From the NCBI GenBank assembly GCA_039807745.1, contig JBDHRV010000039.1:1-25722 (forward strand): DNA of 25,722 nucleotides, written 5' to 3'. Of this stretch, positions 14,140 to 24,671 are shown piece after piece. The position numbers and the translations under genes are program-made. Under the pieces are notes generated by a model. The model worked only from the letters and a program-made list of their open reading frames with translations, had not been told where the DNA came from and did not search any database. Numbering within the stretch: the first letter of the stretch is position 1; each line of letters opens with the position of its first letter. The DNA is from JAEUMW01 sp039807745 (GTDB lineage Bacteria > Pseudomonadota > Gammaproteobacteria > Burkholderiales > JAEUMW01).

Positions 14140-14819
14140 TCACTTATCGTCGGGGCGCCGTGGCCACCAGCGTTCGAGCAGCTCGGCGGCCCAGCGCTGA
14201 CCGCCGATGCCGAATGCGAGCGCGAGCGCGAGCACCACCCCCCCGAGCACGATCAGGAACGTCTGGCGGATGATGTCGCCGCCCACACCGAGGTGATCGA
14301 GCGAGATCAGCACGACGAACGCGAGCACGATGTACTGGGCGAGGCGGCCGAGCAGCTCGCCGTCGCGCACGCCCGCGTTCTTGCAGTAGCTGATGATGCT
14401 CGCGCCGATGAAGCGGGCGAAATACGCGCCGAAAGCCAGGATCAGCACGGTGACCATCACCTTCGGTACGAACAGCATGATGCGTGCGATGAGATCGGTG
14501 ACGTTGACGAGGCCAAGGCCGCTCGCCGCGATGAAGAGCGCGGCGAGGAGCACGAGCCAGTACACGAGCAGGCCGAGAATGCCGACCGTATCGACCTCCA
14601 CGCCGCCCTGCTTCAGGAAACCGTCCAGCCCCGCGCGCTCGGCGAGCACGTTGAAATTGATGGCGCGCAGTCCCCTGGTCACGGCGAAGCGGGCGAAGCG
14701 TGCCAGCAGCCAGCCGGCGATGAGCACGACCACGCCGACGCCCAGTCGCGGCAGCAGATTCGCCACCTGCCGCAGGAACAGCCGCGCCGGCTCGATCAGC
14801 ATGTCTACCTGTTGTTCCA

Positions 14820-14820
<1 letters not shown>
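14140..14820 (-). CDS. Small membrane protein with mechanosensitive-channel-type TM helices
   Basis: A 226-residue membrane protein. Hydrophobic segments lie at roughly 24-45, 78-102, 112-140, 160-180 and 185-205. Two of them, each followed by a short polar or basic linker, resemble the 'conserved TM helix' repeat linked to mechanosensitive channels: LPRLGVGVVVLIAGWLLARF and FVPKVMVTVLILAFGAYFAR. The last helix (LIVLGGVVLALALAFGIGGQ) is Gly/Ala-rich like the MscS pore helix, but the protein stops about 15 residues later, so the cytoplasmic beta domain of MscS is missing. It may form a channel, modulate one, or do something else in the membrane. The ATG at 14820 shares one base with the treS stop (TGATG) and has a strong AGGAG six bases upstream. 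Its place between trehalose genes suggests a link to osmotic stress, by inference. Confidence 0.75.
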
Positions 14821-18170
<3,350 letters not shown>

Positions 18171-18398
18171 GGTGTCCGAGAAGTATGGTCGAAGTGCGCT
18201 GGCAAGCCCGCCGGGACTGCGCTGGGCGCCAGGCTCGTGTTGTTCCGCAGACAGTCCGCCGTGGAAGCTCGGGCGCGCCGCGACGGCGTCCGCGAGATAT
18301 TGCTGGCTCTTTGCGCCGCGCGTCAACCTCGATCGTGGCCGCGACCTGGGCACAGGTATTGCGACAACCGCCGCACTCCACCCCTGGGCCCACATGCC
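18171..18398. promoter_or_regulatory. Divergent intergenic region between treS and the nuclease-like gene
   Basis: These 228 bases must hold promoters for both directions. Towards treS, a TTGACG hexamer lies at 18321-18326 (minus strand), with a poor -10 candidate (CAATAT, 18297-18302) 18 bases further on. I see no convincing promoter for the plus-strand gene and no good Shine-Dalgarno for either start. No operator repeat or hairpin stands out. Confidence 0.3.
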
Positions 18399-19424
18399 AT
18401 GACCATTCTTCGCTGCAACAAGTGCGGTCATCTCGATGAACTGCCGCCAGAAGTCGCCGGCACGACGGTGCCGTGCGCGCGCTGTCACGCCCCGGGGCAG
18501 GTGTACGACACGGTGCACTTCATCGGCAAGGTGCTGGAGAAACTGTTTGCCCTGCAAGTGGAAGCGGTACGGCTGCGCGCCGCGGGTGCCGGTGGTCAAC
18601 TGCTGGCTCGTGGGGCAGCCGCGATCCCGGCCGCGGATACGTTCGACCCCCACAACTCCGACGTGCTGTCCACCGAACTGCAGCACGGCCCGATCCGGGA
18701 ATGGTTTCAGCGCCGGCAGATCCGGGTTCGCACGAACCCCAAGGCCGTGGACACGACGGGGTTTTTCGACGAGGTGGCGGTCGCGATCGGGAAGAACTAC
18801 GGCGCGTTGAAGGAGGTGGTGGACCGCATCAGGTTCGCTCAGCTCAAGGGATTCGGGCAGGCAACCATCAATCTCGACCGCAAGACGTCCGAGCAGGCGC
18901 AACTGATTACGAGCTTCTGCCGCCAGCTCTACGATTACTCCTTCGTCGCGAAGTGCCTCCATCCCCGGGACGACAAGCCGCTGCGGCTGGTGCTGCAAAC
19001 GGCTCCGGCGATCCGTGAGTTCTTCAACGGTGACTGGCTGGAGTGGCTTGTCCTCATGACTCTGCTCGAGTCGGCGCGGGCGCACGGGCGGCGTTATTCG
19101 TGCGCGCGCAATCTCCAGATCACGCTGCAGAACGACGAGACATTCGAACTGGACGTCTTCTTCCTCGTCGAGGGCGAGCGCCCGGTGTGCGTCGAGTGCA
19201 AGAGCGGCGAGTTCCGTCAGGACATCGACCGCTGTCTCACGCTGCGCAAGAGACTGGGCATCGATAGCGACCACTTCATCGTTTGCGCGGCAGGCCTCGG
19301 CGCCGATCAAGCCGGCGGGCTGTCCAGCACTTACGACCTTACCTTCTGCAGCGAACAGGATCTGCGCGAGCGGCTGGATCGGATGTTCGCAGCTGATTCG
19401 CAGCGCAGCGCCCGGATTGCATAG
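18399..19424 (+). CDS. Zinc-ribbon protein with PD-(D/E)XK nuclease-like (Card1/Can2-type) domain
   Basis: A 341-residue soluble protein. The N-terminus is a zinc ribbon with Cys6-x2-Cys9 and Cys26-x2-Cys29. Residues 45-190 are helical and unassigned. Residues 205-300 resemble the nuclease half of DUF1887/Card1-like proteins: GDWLEWLVLMTLLESA, then a restriction-type core with D252 in FELDVFFLVEGERP and E266-x-K268 in VCVECKSGEF. This PD-(D/E)XK arrangement cuts DNA or RNA in related families. No CARF sensor domain is recognisable, which is unlike Card1. The ATG at 18399 is chosen because the zinc ribbon begins at once; the upstream open frame is antisense to treS. A role in defence, DNA repair or RNA turnover is possible; none can be assigned. 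The gene diverges from treS and is followed by a possible weak terminator. Confidence 0.72.
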   Translation: MTILRCNKCGHLDELPPEVAGTTVPCARCHAPGQVYDTVHFIGKVLEKLFALQVEAVRLRAAGAGGQLLARGAAAIPAADTFDPHNSDVLSTELQHGPIREWFQRRQIRVRTNPKAVDTTGFFDEVAVAIGKNYGALKEVVDRIRFAQLKGFGQATINLDRKTSEQAQLITSFCRQLYDYSFVAKCLHPRDDKPLRLVLQTAPAIREFFNGDWLEWLVLMTLLESARAHGRRYSCARNLQITLQNDETFELDVFFLVEGERPVCVECKSGEFRQDIDRCLTLRKRLGIDSDHFIVCAAGLGADQAGGLSSTYDLTFCSEQDLRERLDRMFAADSQRSARIA

Positions 19425-19677
19425 GGGTCCGGGAAGCGGCGGGGCCTTCGGCCTCCGTGGTGGCCAATCCGGCCACGCCCGACTTTTGGTGAGGTTTTCC
19501 CGACTGCGGTGCGGCGCAGGCCGAGTCTGGTTGCGGCCAATCTGCAATAGACCCCGGATCACTTGTGGACATCGGGACAGGGGCGGTCTAGGCTGACGGT
19601 CGAGATGTTCTCCCGCTCGGGGCGCGCCTCTCCTGGCGCTCGCCCGGTAGCGCAGGCGCCCGAGGACTGGATCGCAC
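19425..19677. other. Intergenic region upstream of the CheB-CheR kinase
   Basis: Apart from the two small hairpins near its left end, this stretch shows no gene. A Shine-Dalgarno-like GAGGA at 19662-19666 lies 11 bases before the kinase ATG. I found no sigma-70 or sigma-54 promoter good enough to name. Confidence 0.5.
19442..19487 (+). terminator. Possible weak terminator after the nuclease-like gene
   Basis: Two small hairpins follow the stop at 19424: GGCC-TTC-GGCC at 19443-19453 and GTGGCC-AATCC-GGCCAC at 19460-19476. A TTTT run lies at 19484-19487, seven bases after the second stem. The stem is short and the gap to the T run too long for a model terminator. Confidence 0.35.
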
Positions 19678-22600
19678 ATGGCAAACGAGCGGAAAGGCCG
19701 GACCAAACCCTCGCCGCGGCGGATCGATGGCCGGCGCAAACCAGGACTGCCGTCCAAGGCAAAGACCCATACGGAACCGGACGGCGCACCCGCCCTGGCA
19801 TCGTTGGAGACAGAGCCACCCGAGCCGCAGCCGACGCCGGGCGTTCCCATTGTCGGCATCGTGGCCTCTGCCGGCGGGCTCGACGCATTCAAGAACCTCC
19901 TGAAGGCGATGCCATCGGACAGTGGAATGGCATTCGTGCTCGTTCCTCACCTGGATCCGATGCAAAAGAGCCTGATGGCGCCTTTGCTCGCCCGTCATAC
20001 GCGCATGCCGGTGGCCGAGGTCGACGACGGTACGCGGGCCGAGCCCAACCACGTGTATGTCATCCCGCCGAACTGTTATCTCGCGCTGCATGAGGGGATT
20101 CTGCACCTCACCAGTCCGGTCGAGCGCGCCCTACACCAGACAGCCATCGACGGATTTCTGCGGTCGCTCGCGGATGACCAGCAGGAGCGCGCCATCTGCA
20201 TCGTCCTGTCCGGCACCGGGTCCCTCGGGACGCTGGGGCTGAAGGCAGTCAAAGCGAACGGCGGCCTGGCGATGGTCCAGGATCCACGCACGGCGGAATA
20301 CGGTCAGATGCCGCAGAACGCCATTGCGACGGGGCTTGCGGACTACGTCCTGCCCGTCGAGCAAATGCCGGAGGCGCTGCAGCGCTACCTGCGGCACTTC
20401 GTCGCCGAGGGCGCAGCGACCCGGCCGGAGACCGGCGCCGGGGGCGAGATGCTATCGCAGGTGGTCGCGTTCCTGCGGGCCCACACCAACTTCGATTTCC
20501 GCACCTACCGCAAGGCCATGCTGGTGCGACGAATCCAGCGCCGCATGAACCTCAACCACGTCGAGCAGATCAAGGATTACATCACCCTTCTGCGCGAGCA
20601 CCCAGAGGAACTCAAGCAACTCACCAAGGATCTGCTCATCAGCGTCACGAGCTTCTTTCGCGACCGCGAGATGTACCGGGTCCTGGAGACCGAAGTCATA
20701 CCCGACATCCTGCGCGCTTGCTCAAGCGAGCGGCCGATCCGGGTGTGGGTGCCGGGCTGCGCGACCGGCGAAGAGGCCTACTCCATCGCGATGGTGCTCT
20801 TCGAGGCGATCACGGCGGCACAAAAGGTGTGTCCGGTGCAGATCTTTGCAACGGATATCGATGTCGATGCCCTGCAGATCGCACGTCAGGGAAGCTATCA
20901 GGAAAGCCTCTTGGCCGATGTAGCGCCGGAGCGGATCGCGCGCTTTTTTCTGCGTACGGACGCGCAGACCTACCAGGTCAACAAGCAGCTGCGGGAGGCA
21001 GTCCTGTTCGCGCAACAGAATATCCTGAGCGACGCGCCTTTCTCCAGGATCGACCTGGTGAGCTGCCGCAACGTTCTGATCTATCTCGAGCCGCAAGTCC
21101 AGCAGAAACTGGTTGCCCTCGTTCACTTCGCCTTGCGGGGCGGGGGTTATCTGGTGCTCGGCCCCTCCGAGAGCGTCGGCGCGCACAGCGATCTCTTCGA
21201 GCCGATGTCGAAGAAATGGCGCATCTTCCGTCGTATCAGCGTGCCGCGGAAGGTCCAGCTGGAATTCCCGATCTCGGCCGGCGATGCGCGCACGGGATAC
21301 AGCCAGCCGGCTTCGGTCGCCATGCCGGCACAGGCAGCGGCTGTTGCAGAGCTGACGCTGCAAAAGCTCGTGGACGATTATGCGCCGGCGGCGGTCGTGG
21401 CCAATTCCCGGCACGAGGTTGTCTATTTCTCGGGTGTGACGCACCTGTACCTGCAACAACCGAGCGGCGTTCCGACCCAGGACGTGCTCGCGCTCGCCCG
21501 CCCGGGGCTGCGGGCTCGTCTTCGCGCTGTCATGCAAAAGGCGGTGCGGGAAGGGGAGCGCGTCAGCATCAGCGGCGGGCACGTCAGGCGCGAGGGGCGC
21601 CAGGTATCGGTGCGAGTGACGGCGGAGCCGCTGCGGCCACCACGTGACTCCCAGGGGCTGATGCTGATCACGTTCGAGGATGAGCGCCGCCGCCCGCCAC
21701 CGGGGAAAGCCACGCCGGTGGCGGAAGTCGACGAGGCGCTCGTGAGTCAGCTCGAGCACGAGCTGAAGAGCTCCCGCGAAGAGTTGCACAGCACGATCGA
21801 AGAGCTCGAGAGCTCGAACGAGGAGCTCAAGGCCTCCACCGAGGAGGTCATGTCGATGAACGAAGAGCTCCAGTCCGCCAACGAGGAGCTGGAGACTTCC
21901 AAGGAGGAGTTGCAGTCGCTCAACGAAGAGCTCTCCACCGTCAACAGCCAGTTGCGCGACAAGGTCGAGGAGCTCGAAGCCGCCAACAACGACATGGCGA
22001 ACCTGCTCGCGAGCACCGATATCGCCACGGTCTTCCTCGGTGCCGACGGCAGGATCAAGCGCTTTACCGCCGCTGCGACACGGCTTTTCAATCTTATTCC
22101 GTCCGATGTGGGACGGCCCATTGGCGATCTTACGTCCCGCTTCTCCGATCCCGAGCTCGCGGCCGACATCGAAGCCGTATTGGCGACGCTGGCCCCGCTG
22201 CAGCGCGAGGTGTCGACGCCAGAAGACTGGTACTTGCGGCGCGTGACACCGTATCGGACCAGTGACAATCGAATCGAAGGCGTAGTGGTAACGCTCACGG
22301 AAATCAGCCGCATCAAGCAGGCCGAAAGCGAGCTGCGCCAGCTCGCGGGGAGGCTGGAGGATCTGGTCGTTGAACGAACGTCGCAACTCGTTGCCGAGCG
22401 CGATTTCGCGTCCGGAATTCTCGACACGGTCGACGCCGCCATCTATGTCCTGGATCGCGCCGGGCGCATCGCGCGAGTGAACGCTGCGTTCGAGACGATC
22501 TCCGGGTACTCTTTCGCGGAGGTCGAAGGCAAGACCCTCATCGAGACCCTCGTGCCGAATGAGGAAGCCGGGGCATTCAACGCTTGTTTCACGTCCCTTC

Positions 22601-23529
22601 TTGCCGGCAATACGCCGAATAGAAGGGAAGGCCGGTGGCTGCGCAAGGACGGATCGCAGCGCTGGATCAGCTCGTCGAAACGGGTGCTGCGGCGCAACGC
22701 TTCAGGCGAGATCGAATTGATCATCGGTAGCGCGATCGATCGCACCGCGGAGCGTATGGCCGACCACGCGCTGCACGCGGAGCGAAACTTCGTCGTTTCC
22801 TTGCTGGAGACTTCCGCCGCATTGATCCTCGTGCTCGATCTGGAGGGCCGCATTTCGCGCGTGAACAAGGCGTTCGCCATGGCGACCGGTTATGAATCCG
22901 AGTCGCTCGTAAGCCGGCCTCTTTGGGATCTGCTACCCGAGCAAGAAGTCGGTCCCGTCAAGGAAGCGTTGGCCAAAGCGGGCGACCAGTGTCTCGCTCA
23001 AGGCTATGAAAGCCACCTCGTCCATCTCGATGGATCTCGGCGCGCGATAGAATGGGTGGCGACCTGTCATGCAGATGCCGCGCAGCAACCGCAGTACTTC
23101 GTCGTCACCGGCATCGACATCACCGCGAAACAGTTCGCCGAGGAGGAATCGCGAAATCGTGCGGCCGAGGTGATCGAGCTGCATCGGCGTTACATGGCGA
23201 GCGGCATCGGCATCGTCGTGGCGCACGAGCTCAGTCAGCCGCTTTCCGCGATCGCCAATTACGCCGAAGCGGGTTTGCGGCGCTTCGCACTGGAGACCGT
23301 GCCGGTGGGCAATGTCGTGCACGATCTGGAGCAGATCCGGGCGCAGGCGCATCGGGCGGCGTCCGTCATCGAGGAGCTCCGCAGCCTGGTAGGCAAGAGC
23401 GGAGGCAGGACGCAGCCCGCGAACTTGAACGAGTTGGTGCGCTCGGCGTGCCAGCTCTTCGATTTCGAGGCACGCCGTCGCGGCATCCAGATCGTATCGG
23501 AACTCGCGAGGGCTTGCCGCCGGTGCTGA
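19678..23529 (+). CDS. CheB-CheR-PAS-HisKA hybrid sensor kinase, truncated by a frameshift
   Basis: As read, 1283 residues. Residues 1-50 are a basic, proline-rich leader. Residues 55-245 are a CheB methylesterase-like domain, with S64 in ASAGG and H91 in VPHLDP, but Leu183 (GTGSLGTLG) where the family has the catalytic Asp (GSDGTLG). Residues 255-525 are a CheR methyltransferase with its SAM loop GCATGEEAYSIAM and SCRNVLIYL. A PAS-like part (about 560-670) leads to a coiled coil at about 685-780 built of repeated EEL/NEEL heptads. Three PAS domains follow (about 780-890, 905-1030, 1040-1155), then HisKA with phospho-acceptor His1183 in VAHELSQPLSAIANY. The frame then ends at TGA (23527), and the ATPase domain continues in the -1 frame. 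Such proteins sense signals through PAS and phosphorylate a partner, here presumably the overlapping FixJ-type regulator. Identity of the domains is firm; whether the kinase works is doubtful as the sequence stands. Confidence 0.88.
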   Translation: MANERKGRTKPSPRRIDGRRKPGLPSKAKTHTEPDGAPALASLETEPPEPQPTPGVPIVGIVASAGGLDAFKNLLKAMPSDSGMAFVLVPHLDPMQKSLMAPLLARHTRMPVAEVDDGTRAEPNHVYVIPPNCYLALHEGILHLTSPVERALHQTAIDGFLRSLADDQQERAICIVLSGTGSLGTLGLKAVKANGGLAMVQDPRTAEYGQMPQNAIATGLADYVLPVEQMPEALQRYLRHFVAEGAATRPETGAGGEMLSQVVAFLRAHTNFDFRTYRKAMLVRRIQRRMNLNHVEQIKDYITLLREHPEELKQLTKDLLISVTSFFRDREMYRVLETEVIPDILRACSSERPIRVWVPGCATGEEAYSIAMVLFEAITAAQKVCPVQIFATDIDVDALQIARQGSYQESLLADVAPERIARFFLRTDAQTYQVNKQLREAVLFAQQNILSDAPFSRIDLVSCRNVLIYLEPQVQQKLVALVHFALRGGGYLVLGPSESVGAHSDLFEPMSKKWRIFRRISVPRKVQLEFPISAGDARTGYSQPASVAMPAQAAAVAELTLQKLVDDYAPAAVVANSRHEVVYFSGVTHLYLQQPSGVPTQDVLALARPGLRARLRAVMQKAVREGERVSISGGHVRREGRQVSVRVTAEPLRPPRDSQGLMLITFEDERRRPPPGKATPVAEVDEALVSQLEHELKSSREELHSTIEELESSNEELKASTEEVMSMNEELQSANEELETSKEELQSLNEELSTVNSQLRDKVEELEAANNDMANLLASTDIATVFLGADGRIKRFTAAATRLFNLIPSDVGRPIGDLTSRFSDPELAADIEAVLATLAPLQREVSTPEDWYLRRVTPYRTSDNRIEGVVVTLTEISRIKQAESELRQLAGRLEDLVVERTSQLVAERDFASGILDTVDAAIYVLDRAGRIARVNAAFETISGYSFAEVEGKTLIETLVPNEEAGAFNACFTSLLAGNTPNRREGRWLRKDGSQRWISSSKRVLRRNASGEIELIIGSAIDRTAERMADHALHAERNFVVSLLETSAALILVLDLEGRISRVNKAFAMATGYESESLVSRPLWDLLPEQEVGPVKEALAKAGDQCLAQGYESHLVHLDGSRRAIEWVATCHADAAQQPQYFVVTGIDITAKQFAEEESRNRAAEVIELHRRYMASGIGIVVAHELSQPLSAIANYAEAGLRRFALETVPVGNVVHDLEQIRAQAHRAASVIEELRSLVGKSGGRTQPANLNELVRSACQLFDFEARRRGIQIVSELARACRRC

Positions 23530-23876
23530 CCGACCAGATCCGCGTCGAGCACGTGCTTCTGAATCTGTTTCAGAATGCCAGCGACGCCATCCTCGAGGCG
23601 GGCCGCCAACACGGAAAGATCACGGTCGCGACCGGTTCCAGGGTGAACGAGGCGGGGATCAGCGTCGCATGTGTGACCGTGCGCGACGACGGTGCCGGTG
23701 TGAGTGCCGATGTTGCCGAACGTGCCTTCGAGCGGTTCTTCACGAGCAAAGCGCGTGGCATCGGGATGGGGCTCCCGATCAGCCGCGCCCTGGTCGAAGC
23801 CCAAGGCGGTCGAGTGTGGATCGAGCCGGCCGAAGGGCAGGGAATCGTGCATTTCACGTTGCCGTTTGCTTCATGA
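23508..23876 (+). pseudogene. HATPase_c domain of the same kinase, displaced into the -1 frame
   Basis: From 23508 this frame continues the kinase without a gap in homology: EGLPPVLTDQIRVEHVLLN, the N box NLFQNASDAI, the G1 box VRDDGAGVS, and F-T-S-K with the G2 box GIGMGLPISRALVEAQGG, ending TLPFAS. All ATP-binding motifs are intact. The upstream frame reads SELARACRRC and stops. One extra base near 23505-23511 would restore a single protein of about 1399 residues. There is no start codon with a ribosome site for this piece alone. The stop (TGA, 23874-23876) overlaps the regulator's ATG, as expected of the end of a full-length kinase gene. Confidence 0.85.
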
Positions 23877-24562
23877 GCACGAGTAGCACCGTCTTCATCG
23901 TCGACGATGATCGCGCCGCGCGCGAGTCGCTCCGCGCTTTGCTCGAAGCGGCCGGTTATTGCGTCAGCTGCTATCCGAGCGCCGAGGCCTTCCTCGAGGA
24001 TTGTGACCCGGGCCACGCCGGCTGCCTGGTGACCGACGTTGCGATGCCTGGGCTGAGCGGGCTCGAGCTGGCGGACGTTCTCGCCGCGAGGGGCGTACGG
24101 CTTCCCATTGTCTTCCTGACGGGATATGGGACTGTTTCGATGTCGGTTCGAGCAATGAAGAAAGGCGCGATCGACTTCCTCGAAAAGCCGGTGCACGCTG
24201 CCACGCTGATCAGGTGCGTCTGGGACGCGATCCTGCGCGATCGCGAGCAGCGCGACGCCGGCTCGGCGGTTGCCGCGGCCTGCGAAAAGTTGCGCCGCCT
24301 TACGCCACGCGAACAGGAAGTGATGACTCTCGCCCTTGCCGGCCTCACCAGTAAGGCCATCGCCCGTCGCCTCGCCATCAGCCATCGAACCGTGGAGCTG
24401 CACCGCACTCGCGCGATGCGCAAGCTTGCGGCGGGATCCTTGCTCGAGGCTGCAAGTATCCTGACGACGGCCGGGTGGGCCATCCCCGGTTCTGCGACAT
24501 TCGTATCCGGGAGACCGGACTTCAACGGGCCGGAAGGCGAGCAGGCTGCCCCGCCGCGATGA
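23873..24562 (+). CDS. FixJ-family two-component response regulator
   Basis: A 229-residue DNA-binding response regulator. Residues 4-120 form a receiver domain with the acidic pocket D11-D12-D13, phospho-acceptor D55 in VTDVAMPG, the Thr of LTGYG and the Lys of FLEKPV. Residues 140-200 are a LuxR/GerE helix-turn-helix: LTPREQEVMTLALAGLTSK, then IARRLAISHRTVELHRTRAM. This layout and the F-L-E-K-P-V phrase are typical of FixJ/TtrR-type regulators, which activate transcription when phosphorylated. The ATG at 23873 overlaps the kinase stop by four bases (ATGA), so this is very likely the kinase's partner. About 25 residues at the C-terminus (GSATFVSGRPDFNG...) extend past the usual domain end. 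Its targets are not evident in this window. Confidence 0.9.
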   Translation: MSTSSTVFIVDDDRAARESLRALLEAAGYCVSCYPSAEAFLEDCDPGHAGCLVTDVAMPGLSGLELADVLAARGVRLPIVFLTGYGTVSMSVRAMKKGAIDFLEKPVHAATLIRCVWDAILRDREQRDAGSAVAAACEKLRRLTPREQEVMTLALAGLTSKAIARRLAISHRTVELHRTRAMRKLAAGSLLEAASILTTAGWAIPGSATFVSGRPDFNGPEGEQAAPPR

Positions 24563-24671
24563 CCCGGTACCGGTGACATACGTGTTCGTACGTATAGGCC
24601 GAAAAGCCCTTACCGTCATACGCTTCAAGCTCTCGGGGATGGCTCTCCGATGCTTGGGGACGGTTGATCGA
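24563..24671. other. Short intergenic region before the transaldolase-like gene
   Basis: These 109 bases hold an imperfect repeat of TACGT (TACGTG and GTACGTA, about 24581-24596) and a small possible hairpin (GGC-cgaaaa-GCC). Neither is good enough to call an operator or a terminator. Confidence 0.3.

Noticed and set aside
18399..19424. Type III CRISPR accessory nuclease (Card1/Can2) proper
   Set aside because: No CARF domain is recognisable and no CRISPR repeats or cas genes lie in the window. Only the nuclease-like part is similar.
18171..19892. Upstream extension of the treS frame by some 570 codons
   Set aside because: The extension is antisense to the zinc-ribbon gene and shows no similarity to any trehalose enzyme. 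The family homology begins just after the ATG at 18170.
23500..23529. Programmed -1 ribosomal frameshift joining the kinase halves
   Set aside because: No X-XXY-YYZ slippery heptamer and no obvious downstream stem were seen at the junction. A lost base or assembly error is simpler.
24590..24615. Rho-independent terminator after the response regulator
   Set aside because: The only stem is about three base pairs (GGC/GCC) with no T run.
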